Shown piece after piece: positions 11,481 through 22,220 of a DNA stretch of 64,000 nucleotides (its first letter is position 1; the number at the start of each line of letters is the position of its first letter). The notes beneath the pieces are model-generated. The model did not search any database. It worked only from the letters and a program-made list of their open reading frames with translations, and had not been told where the DNA came from. This stretch comes from Zonotrichia leucophrys gambelii (Eukaryota > Chordata > Aves > Passeriformes > Passerellidae): NCBI RefSeq assembly GCF_028769735.1, contig NC_088178.1, positions 13,232,857 through 13,296,856 of the forward strand, read 5' to 3'. Both the position numbers and the translations under genes were made by a program.

Positions 11481-14400
11481 GCAGACTAACTACCTTCACA
11501 ACTGAGCATTTCAGCCAGGAATATTAAAAGCTGCTCTGTTAGAACAAGGAGAACTTAAACAATTGCTATTATTAATTTTGAAATAATTAAGTGAGAAGCC
11601 ATAAGGCTATCATTTTCTCAGCAGGACCACAAAATCTCTCCGTTCTCTGAAATGTTTTACTGTGCCCATATGTTTGGCTACAGCTGAGTCCGACTATAAA
11701 AGTATGACATCTTTTAATTACATTTTAATGAAAGCTGTAACTAATCCAATAGCTCATTTGTTAGTACCTTGTGGGAGAAAGAAAAGCTCAAGAACAATCT
11801 CAGAATTCTTGGTTTTGGAGTCTATGGAAAGATGCACATCAATGGTTATGCCAAGTTCCCAGTAACAGCCCACAGCATTAGAGTTTGCTGGCCAGTGACC
11901 ACAAACCATGGACACGTAAACAGGGCTGTGCCTTGGTGTGTCTCAGCAGTGCTTGCCTCCATTTGTCAGTTTTCTCAAACACTGAAGGAAGCAGAGAGAT
12001 GCACAAGGGACACAGGGTCCAGGAGCACGTCTGGCTTGTCAGACTGCCAGGTGATTTCCCTGAGCTTTGATTCAGACCTTTACTGAGCCATCTCTGAGTG
12101 AGGTCTTTCACAATCCCTTCTTCAACACAGGAGCAGGATCATTTCAGCTATTACACACATTGAAAAAATTGGATTTGAGCCTGCAATAGACATAATTTCC
12201 CCCATCTCTGAAAGCTGACATCTCTTTTATGTTTGTCATCAATAGACTGACTTTTATATCTTGCCTGCCTGCCCTATAGACAAATACAGTCATAATATTC
12301 ATAATTGCTGCACATTTCTCTAGAACAAGTGAACTGTATCTTGTGGATTCAGGGTGAGACTTGGAGAGCTCAAGGACAGTCTGGAATTGAATACATCAAA
12401 TAGTGGGCTCAGGAAAAAAAAAAGGAAAAAAAGCATGCAATTTCAACGGCTAGTGAAGAAATGTGCTTCAGAAAGGAAATCAGGCCTTTGGTGGGCATAG
12501 TTTGGCCCCTAGTGGATAGTAATTCTCATTGTCACATTGAATTGGTAGCCTCTGCTTAAGCAAAAGCCAGGACAGAATAACCCTGGAAACTAAATTACCT
12601 CCCAGCTTTGGAGATGAAACTTGCTTCAAGCCAGACCTGGGATGAATTTGCAGTCTAGTGACAGGACTGAAAACTAAACATTTGCCTCCTCAGCAGGACT
12701 GCCAATACATTTAAAATTCACATCCAGAAAGTGAATCCTCCTCTTTAGCTTCAAAATATTCATCTGAATGGAAAGGTCAGTGAACATTTTTCTCTTCCCT
12801 TGCTAATTGAGAGGCAAGTCATAGGCTTAATTTGCCAAGAAACCAGGACCTTGTACTTGTCATGTTGAGCAGAAGGCTCCAGCAAATACACCTGATGGAC
12901 CCACGTCCGTGGCATCTCTGGATAGCTGCCATCTTTCACCCCCATGAAAATGATGCAGTTTGCTTGGGATTATAAAAACCTATTGATTTCCAATTTTTAC
13001 CAGATGTGCTCAAATCCCTTGGGATCTAAGCATTTGTAGATCCCTATCAGTCTTGCAGTGCAGAAACAAAAGTGGCAACATAATTGGCATAGCGGAGCAA
13101 AAAGACTCTCCCATTCTGCTTTCAATTTAGGCCCTTACTGCAATTTCTTGACAGTAGATTTCTTCTCAGTGCTAATAGCTTCATATAAGGTTCTCAAAGA
13201 AAAGATTAAACTTCAAAAAGAAGTACATGAATTTGGGCTTTTTGAACTTAACAACCTCACTCTTAATAGGAATGCTATCTCCAGAGTAGACTGCACTACA
13301 TAATGTTGGCTTTGTTTGGTTTTGTTTTTCACTAACAATACCAGCTAATGCTCTGTGTGTTCCTGTGCTGCTCAGTCACAATATCTATTGAACATTTGAT
13401 CAAAGCACTTCATGGCAGTAAAGCATGCTTGTAACAACTGCATATTTGTAGTATTTAAATATGGCATAGCCTCAAGCTGTTGCAAAAGGGATGTTTGCAC
13501 AGCCTACTGCAAACCCAAGGTGATGCATGCATAATCTCCCCCTGTAAGGTGAAAAGGGAAAGTGCATCAGCACTATTTCTGTTTAGAACAGCTCTTTCAG
13601 CACAGAATTAATTCTGGCCCTCCTCTGTAATACCTGTGCTCCAATCTGAAAATTCTAACTGCTAACACAGAATAGAAAGCTTAAAATGTGCTGAAATACA
13701 GAACAAAGCATTTACAGAGGGAAATGAAAGCAAGTACATTTCTATTTGCAGGCAGAAAGTGGCATGGTGTTTCTTGTTGATGATGTAGGCTTCCCTACAC
13801 GCAGGGAATGGGTGGGTGGAACAACACTGGGGTTGCTTGCAGGAAGCAAAGCTGTGCTATTTTAACATCTGCAGAGCAACACCATTCCTGATGTGACAGA
13901 GCTCCATCAGGAAGCGAGACTGATCTTACCAAGGCACAAGGCAAATAAACACTCATTCAGCTCAGAGGACTTGCAGTTGAGTGTCTCAGAAATGCCTCTG
14001 AGGGGGCAATCCCTGCAGCAGGAATGTCCAAACTGGAGGTGTTGCACCTTGTTTAACCAGGGAGTATCAAAACCCGACCAACACCTAAAGCAACTGTGTC
14101 TGATCAAATCATGTTTTGTTATAAAGCAAACCCATCCAAGCAGACGTGCAGGAGATAATCCTTATCTGTTAGAGATGGGGGGAGCCCAGGTACCCCTAGA
14201 GCTTGCATGGCTCTCCAACAGATATTTCCCTTAGTGGACAGCAAGGCATTTAAAACAAGCATCCGAGGTGAATTCCTGGAGACAGATGATTGTAAACTCC
14301 TCAGAGCTGCATTTGAGTGTTTGGAAATACTTATCACCTGTTCAGTTGCTAGAACTGAAACAAATTTAGTGTATAAATGTATCTACAGCTATGAGAATCA

Positions 14401-15032
14401 TTAAGTAGAATGACCTCAAGATCCAGGCAAAACAACTTTTCTAAATTGAAATAATTCCTAACACTAGACATGGGAATATAGGAAGAAAAGGAGTTCATAC
14501 ATACAAATCTTTCTACAGACAAGAAATTCTTCAAAGCTCGCTTTTTCTTTGAAACCATATATCTCCTCATGAACCTCGTGCAGCTTAAATGTGACTGAAC
14601 ACTTGAAAAAAAGCTGGTCCAAAAATAGTTGCAAGGCTCTTACTGTATTAAAAGAGAAGAGAATAGTAGATAAGCTCATTCAAAATTACCAGGATGCTGA
14701 GAAAGAGCTGCAAGCAGAACATGTTCCTAATTTATTTTATATTTAAAGTTTAACTGAAAAATTACAGGTAGAGAAACCTCACTACAGGCACCTTAAAAAA
14801 GCATATTTTTAATGACAACTTGATTTACTGCCTTTTTTTTAAGCACTAACATCAGTAATAGAACATAAAGATTGGAGAGGTCTTGATGGCTTCCTAAGCA
14901 AGAGCCCTGTGCAACCCACTGAAATGTACAGCACAAATTTTCTCACAGCAAAGCCCATCAGGAACAAAACAAGACTCAAAGAAAAAGGGTTTACTAAGAA
15001 TAAAGAAGAAAGGGCTAGTGTTTGAGTGTCTC
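11481..15032. other. AT-rich noncoding stretch
   Basis: Unique-looking DNA with an interrupted A-rich run at 12414-12432. Open frames of 60-113 codons occur on both strands (largest 13893-14234), with no recognised domain and no supporting splice or start context. No RNA gene or mobile element is identifiable. Confidence 0.65.
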
Positions 15033-15079
15033 TTTTTTTTTTTTTGTTTTTTTTTTTTTTTTTTTTGTTTTTTGTTTTT
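15033..15079 (-). repeat. Interrupted poly(T) tract, possible retroposed tail
   Basis: Four T runs (13, 20, 6 and 5) are separated by single G residues, 47 bp in total. On the minus strand this reads as a long poly(A), as would be left by a retroposed transcript inserted in minus orientation with its body at higher coordinates. I could not find a clear target-site duplication or a recognisable body sequence, so a simple slippage tract is equally possible. Confidence 0.6.
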
Positions 15080-18000
15080 AAGAATTACTCTGAAATAATT
15101 CTAGCCAAAAATCCTGAGAGTAGGAGTAATAACATCCTGAGATAACACCTGGCACCCTGGGTCCTCAAATGGCAGAGAAGTTCAGATTCAGGACTGATAG
15201 CAGTAGCTGGTACGTTTAGCAAAGAGAGTAAGAAGCACAGCATGAAAACCTGAGGAAGATGCCTGTTTTCTAATAAAAAGGAGCATCTCCTTCACTCAAA
15301 GCAAGAGGAAAAGAAAGTCACAATCATAGAAAATACATGCAGAAATACAAGCTCACAGACTACAGTGTGCAGTCAATTGGGAGACTAAAGGGGACAGTTA
15401 CAGCATGCTCACCCTGGGCTCAGTTACATGGACACTGTTGGTCAGATATAAAAGACACTCTAGCTTCAAACAACTGATGAATTAACAATTTTGTAAAGAT
15501 CTCATTTGAATTATTCGCTTGAAACCCTCTAAAAACTATTCTCTTGAAAGGCTGTATGTGGAAGATCATGCAAGTCAGAAAAACACTCAAAGGCTCAGCA
15601 TTCAAAGGTAATTTGATCAAAATATTAAATCATCAGGTGAAGGCAGAATGAAACTTGCTTATTACAAAGAGGAGCTACAAAAGATTACTTAACAATAGTA
15701 AGATTTTAAGAAAATAAATGCTTAGGGCCTACACCAAAGAAAAGGTCTTTGACCGGTCCTGAAAAATAAACCAGTATCACAGCCCCCAGTCTTCACAGAG
15801 AAGAGCACCAGAACACATCACCTGCTGAATCCATTGCCATGCTCTCATCACACAGCACACCTCAGAAGCTCAGTGACATCTCTTACTGATGGATCAAAGA
15901 TCATCAGGACAACTGAATCATAAAAACAAAACCTCGATAAAAATCAAGCTATCCTGGATTTTTTGTTTAAGCAGAGCGAGTCCTTTTAGTTCCTCCATGC
16001 AACAGGCAAGAGAGAGGAAGGCACTTCCAGCAGAAGAGTCTAGCAGCAATCCTTGATTCCATCAAGTAACCGCTGCCTTAGAAAATGCAGGTAGTAGACA
16101 CAAATGTTATTTTAAAACTAACTCTGTGATCACAACACAGCAAAATCAGTAAAGTGCTTGTGTTAAGTGAGGACAATGCCCTACCTAGGAGATGGACTCG
16201 GGTTCAAAATTCTTAAAAAGAAAAAACAGAGACTGAATAACCTACCCTGATGCGAGTCATGCCAAATTAGCGACAGCCGTGACACAGCAGTGGAGCCAGC
16301 AGCTCACACATCAAATTGAGATGAAAAATCACTGTGATGAATCAGATGGTGGGTAAAGGCTCAGCATGGAGATAGAGCAGGACCTGGGCAATGGCACTGC
16401 CTGACATTCAGAGAGGGGAAGCCACAGGAGTTCAGATGAAGCAAAAGGCTAGAGACAGGTAGCAGCAGATTTGCTTTGTCTGCCATTATTCATCTCTCTG
16501 AAAAATAAAGAATGAGAGTTTCACCTTAAGAAATCCTATCTACCAGAATAGTCTGTTAGGGCACAACTGTGCCTTAATACTGTAACTTATGTTTTGGGTC
16601 AACTTCATTTGAAGCCAAACCTGGAATGAGAACGGAGGATGATGCAGGAATTGTAGCCAGTATCATAAGCTACAGCACAGGCTGGGGTCTCTCAGGACTA
16701 GGGGTTTTTACCTGTCTGCATTTCCCTGCACACATTTCTGCATTTTGTTCTCAGACAGGATTCTAATCTGGGAACTTGTGTGTTCAGCTTCCTGCAGCTG
16801 GTCATTTTCTCTCAATAGTATAGCTAGGCAGTAAGGAATATTTATTTCAAAAAACATGACACAATCAGCCCCTTTGGTCAAGAGCTCATCCAACCTCATG
16901 CTAAGTGTCCGTAATTGCATAACTGTGTCAATTATCCCACAAGGAGCACTTTGAGCCCTGCTGCAGAAAGGCCAGGGCTGCTCTTGTCTCACCACGACCT
17001 CACCTCACCTGCACCTTCATTAGCAGGGGCAAAAAGGGGACAAGAGGAAGGGCTGGTGCTGCCCCAGCGAGGCAGGGGCTCGCAGGCTCTCCCTGCACAC
17101 CCTGTGAGCCCCATCTCCATCTGAACACACCCCACCCTTCCTTACAGAGACTGCCTCGTCATGTCATTTTGTAGAAACTGAAACCCTTTTTAAAATATGC
17201 TCAGTTCTCTTCAAGGCTCAGCGTACACAGACTGAGCTATTCTTGTTGCATTATTTCTTGTGCAAAGGGAAGGAGATGCAGCATGTGTTTGAGAGTGGAG
17301 ATAGGCAAAGTGCAAGAGAATTCCAGGTTATAATTCTAGGCATAACAGTGTAGGACACTGTCAACCTGAAATCTGATTTAAGAAAAAATCCAATTTAAAG
17401 CATTTCTAGGTGTTGTGCCTGACTGACTTCAAATGAACTCTTAAAAATCATTTTACAGTCATATTTTCCTCTTCTAAAGATGTTTTCCTGCTCTACTGAG
17501 TTAGTACACACACAGGAAAAAAAGAAACTGCTTAGTTAAAAGGATGCTGTTGACACTGCACAAAGCACATAAATTTTAAGAAGCAGAAGCTCAATACCTT
17601 CTACTCTCTTTCAATTACATTTGTATCAGAAATTAAATACAATGTATTTCAGATGGAAGCCAATTTCACATTGTTTACCCAGCCTATTACATATATTAAT
17701 GTGCATTTTGACATCTATGTAAGGTATCTATATACATATAAATACACACACACACTGAACTTGCATGGAAAAACAACACTCTGAAGTGTGTGCTATATGC
17801 TCTTGGTGATATAACCTAAACTTCTTCTCACTAATAGCAAAGCTCACAGCATTTCATCCTCATTAAAAAAAAAAATAAATCAGGTAACCTTTCATATCCT
17901 TAAATGGTCTTACTTGAGGTTTAATTTTCAAAACTCAGTGAAATAAATAATGTGCTATAGGAATCAATTCCTACATTTGCTCTCAATTTTGCTCGCCTCT

Positions 18001-18419
18001 GATAGTCTTCTATTAAAAAGTCTCAGTAGAAGCATTCTAATAAAGCAAAGTTATATGAATTTGGATTGAGATCTTTATGAAGTATAAAAATGATCTCTAT
18101 GAGAATTTTATCAGTCTAAAGATAGTAGAAGTAAAATTATGGAAATACCTGAAATGCAGTAGATTAGTTACGTCCCATCCCCCTCTACCCTACTAACAAG
18201 CATAGGTAGTCAAGACCTTCTCTTTGCAAAAGATTTTGCCATAAATGTTTCAGTTTGATATTTCAAATCTCTCTTATGCAAAGATGACTCCCATGAAATT
18301 AACTCCTTTCTGTTCCCTGCTGCCGTGACAACTCAGGTAATTGCTTTCATGGGGTAAGCAATACTGAGAGAGCATGACTGCTCCTTTGTGGGAGCTAGCG
18401 CTTCCCTGTACCTAACTGC
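15080..18419. other. A-rich noncoding stretch
   Basis: Unique-looking DNA, purine-rich on the plus strand between about 14.9 and 16.5 kb. It has an (AC)6 run at 17744-17755 and an A-run near 17866. Open frames up to 95 codons (minus 16708-16995) are not recognisable. No gene or intact mobile element is seen. Confidence 0.6.
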
Positions 18420-18770
18420 AGACCTGAGGCGTGTGCTGGCAGCGCTGTGCTCAGGGCAGTAGTGCCCGCAGCACCATGCCCTGGCACCCTGCACTCAGGG
18501 CCTGGCAGGGGAGGAGAACACCCTCCCTTGGCCTGGGAGGCACAGAGCTGGGGCACAGAGCTGCTGCAGGGACCCTGGGCCCGCCAGCTCCGTGCCCAGC
18601 AGAGCCCTGGCTGTGGAGGTGCCACTGCTGCCCCCAGTCCCGTCCCACCCTGCAAGCCAAACCCCGTGTGTCACACCGAGCAAATGCCCCCACAGCCGTG
18701 TGAGAGGAGACAACGGACCTGGCAGCACGTGCTACAGCGACCTGCTGTACCCTGGCAACCTGGTACACCC
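18420..18770. other. GC-rich patch
   Basis: A GC-rich patch with more CpG than most others here, ending in a run of CTGGCAACCTGG-like words. Overlapping open frames on both strands (up to 120 codons, 18447-18809) reflect low stop density. No domain, promoter architecture or repeat family is recognised. Confidence 0.45.
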
Positions 18771-21207
18771 TCCAGATATAAAAAGAAAGGATTTACAACA
18801 ATGCATTAAAAACACCTTTTGAAAATTAGAACTGCTTTAATACCTCCGAAAAGAAAAAAAAAACCCAGGTAATGCCACCTCCAATGTCTCTCCAAATACA
18901 GCAATGCTTGGATCATCTTAAAATTAAATATACCTCAATATTTGAACTGCTCAGGCTCCAGAGCCTCAGCCTCTGGCATTTCATAATACTTAGATAATAA
19001 ACGAACAATCTTCTTTTATAAAAAAAAAAGAAAAAGGGATGGGGGTGGGAAGAAGAATGCAGAGGAAATAGTAGCTGTGAAATGGAATCCACAGTTTCAG
19101 ACACCAGGTCTCATTAATCTTGCTGATGAATAGGACCTTTATAAAAGGAGACCCCGCAGCCGAGAAAATTGAAAGGAAATAGTATGGAAAGTGAAGCAGC
19201 AGTTTCTTGTACAAGTTCTTATATGTTTTAAATTAAGTGGCTTTTGTGGAGGCTTGAGTCAGAAAAACAAATCTGAGTAATTCCTTCTTTACAAGAGAAA
19301 TGCATGTGGATGACACTGATGCTCCTTTTGCTGCAAGCCTTTTCTGGCAAAGAGATTAGATCAAGAATACAGCCAAAAAAGGAATGGAAATGCACTGTTC
19401 GGCGATTAGTTTATGACATTCTACCCTATATATAGTGCCTACTTGGCAAACCCTCCTGCAGTTCTGTGTTTTTCATTGCAAGTGGCTTATATCAGTACTG
19501 ACATCTTGCAGATGTTAGTAGCTTTGATTTTTTTCCCCCATGTTGCAAATGAGTTGGCATGGAAACAACTCTTTTCTGGCAACATGACATATGATTCAAG
19601 GCAAAATGCATTTAACACAGATGAATAGTTCAGGAATATGCCTATAACAAAAAGTCATCTTGAAAGCTGCTTTGCATTTGTTGGTGTTTATGACAACTGT
19701 TTCAAGACATTCTCAAAAAAAAAAATCAACTGTTTAAGAATAGGTACCAATGATTAATTTCTCACTGCTTAATGCTACATACTCTACTTCATCCTTGATA
19801 TATTTGTTTTAATAACAAGAAGAAAACATTAAAAAAAAGAAAAACATTTTGAGGGCTTATTTTCCTGTTCTATTAAATGACCTCTGCTGTGTTGATTTTT
19901 ACATTTAGAGAGAGTTGTGTAAGCCCCAGTTTAACTCTGGGCCTGCCAGAGGCATTCAGAGTGTGCTGCTGCTTGCAGGGACTCCTCAGACGCTTTACTG
20001 GAGCACCAGTACTGAGGGAGCCCAGCAGTGACTCAGCTCCACTGGCCCTGGGCATTTCCCTGCCTCTGAGCACCAGGACCAGCCCCATGTCTAGAGGGGC
20101 ACTCGGGTGAGCTCAGCCAGGGGAGAGGGCACCTTCTGGAGGCTGCTCATGGGGCACCAGCTTGGCCCTACCGGGTTCCTCCCTGGCCACTGCAACTGAA
20201 GCAGGTTAGGAAGAAGCAGCAGTTCCCTCCAAGCCTGTCCCTAACAGCTCCAAACTGATCTTGAGCCTTGGTAAAGGTCTGATTATCCTTTTGGTCTTCT
20301 AAAAGTATCTTTGGAGAAAAGGTGGGGGAAGCTCCCCTTCCAAGAGCAGAACCTGCACTTCACGTGGCCAGAGCCCAGGCAGGAAAGGCCAGGGGAGAAA
20401 GCACTGCCAGCCCCTGCTCCCTCCAGCAGACACTGCAGGCATCACTCTGAACAGAGAACCACACTTCCACAAGTTCCAGCACAGCCACAGGCCTGCACAG
20501 ACACCTGCACAAGTGAGCTAAATGCCATGTGACATGCACAGGGCCACCATGGGGTGCCATCAAGTGTGCACTGAAACGCAGTGCTCAGGCAAAAGGTTAT
20601 AGCCAGCAAAGTATAAAAATGGCTGTGAAGGGCAGTAAAGGTCCCAATCAACAAAAGTCTGGGTGCTTCCTCCTAGTACACGTACATCAGATGGACAGAT
20701 TTGTTGGGGGGGGGGAGGGCAATCTTTAAATTGTTAATAAGAGAGTTTCAAACCCAGAGACACAGAAACAGAGCCTGCAGCAGGGAAGAAGAGATACCTC
20801 GCACAGAAACCTCACGGTTTGCAGTCAATGTTGGACACACAATCAGACCTTCTAGCATTTGTCCAAACCTAATCCGAGGTCCGAACCTTTTGAAATATTA
20901 TTATTATTACTGGAGAAGACTGACAAGAACTCACCTCTGTGATTTAGAGGAGTCTGAATTCAATAAAATTAGCATTTAAATGAACCCAATTAAGAAATGC
21001 TTCAAACTGAGTCTGCAAGAAGGGAGTATGGGCAACTTGTCTGTTATAAAGCTCTGAAGGACTACTCCAGCATGAAAAGCAAAATCCTTTTGGGTCACTA
21101 TAACCAGAGCAGAAAACACCAGATTCTGTGGGTGGAATGCACTACCTGATAGCACAGATAGGCACTTTTTACTTCATTTTCACAAAAACAAACAAAAAGT
21201 CTTGCCT
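18771..21207. other. Noncoding stretch with A-runs and GC-rich patches
   Basis: Contains A-runs at about 18854-18863 and 19020-19035, and GC-rich patches at about 19920-20130 and 20340-20560. A perfect palindromic MEF2-type word (CTATATATAG) lies at 19426-19435, and a G10 run at 20706-20715 is followed by AGGG. Short open frames have no recognised product. Confidence 0.6.
20706..20719 (+). repeat. G10 run
   Basis: Ten consecutive G residues followed by AGGG. It is guanine-rich enough to form a quadruplex-like structure and is prone to sequencing error. An (ATT)4 run lies nearby at 20897-20909. Confidence 0.8.
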
Positions 21208-21584
21208 TGTCACAGCATACACCACAGCCTATGTCATAGTTCAGATGGCCACAGTATGCAGAGTAACATCAAACAATTTCAGAAAGCTTTAAGCATTCAG
21301 CCAAACACAGTAACACCTTACCAAATCAGAAGGTTTCAGGTCTCTGCCCACACACAGTAACATCACACCACTCTAGAAAGCTTCCAACATGTGCCCTTCT
21401 TGCTCTTTTATCCCCTCCTGTTGATGCCCTGCACCTGTGTGCCCTCTGTTCCCTTTGGTGGTTGGTCAGTGCCCCTGGGCACTCCCTGGCTCGTTGCTGT
21501 CAGTGCTGCTCACCTGCTGCTCACAGCTGTGCCCATTGGGGATGAGGCTCAGCCACAGCCCCACTGACTCCCAATTACCACACA
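21208..21584 (-). mobile_element. LTR-like remnant of an endogenous retrovirus
   Basis: Read on the minus strand, this begins TGTGTGGTAATTGGGAGTCA at 21584. It continues through a GC-rich U3-like part to a TATA-like GGATAAAAGAG (plus-strand 21403-21413), then through three 47-bp repeats (21263-21403), and may end near 21208 with ...TGACA. The order of GC-rich U3, TATA box and downstream R/U5-like sequence fits an LTR. The wording closely resembles a songbird LTR family I remember, but this is recall and not a search. No matching target-site duplication was found, no internal retroviral genes flank it, and both ends are approximate. If correct, it is an old solo LTR. Confidence 0.5.
21263..21403. 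repeat. 47-bp degenerate tandem repeat, three copies
   Basis: Copies start at 21263, 21310 and 21357, giving an exact spacing of 47 bp twice. Each begins AGTAACA and has AGAAAGCTTT or a close variant about 18 bp later. Copies differ at many internal positions but keep the spacing. The array lies inside the LTR-like remnant, downstream of its TATA-like box. A fainter fourth copy may precede it near 21216. Confidence 0.7.
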
Positions 21585-21829
21585 CTGTGTACCTAATTAT
21601 TTTAAAAAATTAAGATGAATTGGCAAAGGTGATATACAAGAAGATGGTGAGTGCTGCCTGCACAATATTCATCTGACTTGCCATTTCTGAGCATTCAGGC
21701 TAGTTTGCAAGAAGTACACAATAAACATAAATGTCTGCCACGTAACAAAGGTCTCTTGAAGCATTGTTTATGTACTTGGCCTCCATAGTGTGGAACAGCC
21801 CAATCATGAGAATAAAAAATCTGAATAGA
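21585..21829. other. AT-rich noncoding flank
   Basis: Unique AT-rich DNA between the LTR-like remnant and the candidate regulatory element. No gene or repeat is seen. Confidence 0.6.
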
Positions 21830-22220
21830 CTCCATTTATTTTAGTGGTATTTGAATGCAACTTTTTGCCTAATAAATACATCTGTTTTGGACGATAAACT
21901 GTCCATTAGAGGAAATTCAGGTGGGTTTATTTTGTGTTCTGTGTTTTGAATAAGCTGCCATTACCTGGTGTTACATTTATTATTTTGTCATTGTTTCTGC
22001 CTTCAGCTGAGCAGTACAGAAATAAAATGACAGAGTGAGCTTATAATCACAAGTATTTTAATTTATTAAATAAATGACCTAATTGCTTGCCTGAGATCTA
22101 TTTTTCTTCTTTCTCTTGACCCTATTGAGAGTTAATCAGTTTCTTGGTGCTAATTAGATGTCAGCATTAGTAGCCTGCTAATACATAAGAGATAATGACA
22201 CCATCGTGCAAGACACGGTG
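21830..22220. promoter_or_regulatory. Candidate conserved noncoding element
   Basis: An AT-rich, complex, non-repetitive block with many homeodomain-type cores, including CTAATTAG near 22151, repeated TAAT and AATAAAT words, and TTAATCAG. It lacks long open frames and low-complexity runs. This is how developmental enhancers in gene deserts often look. It is inference from word content only. Confidence 0.25.

Noticed and set aside
19426..19435. Palindromic MEF2-type site CTATATATAG
   Set aside because: A single AT-rich 10-mer is not evidence of function without neighbouring sites or conservation.
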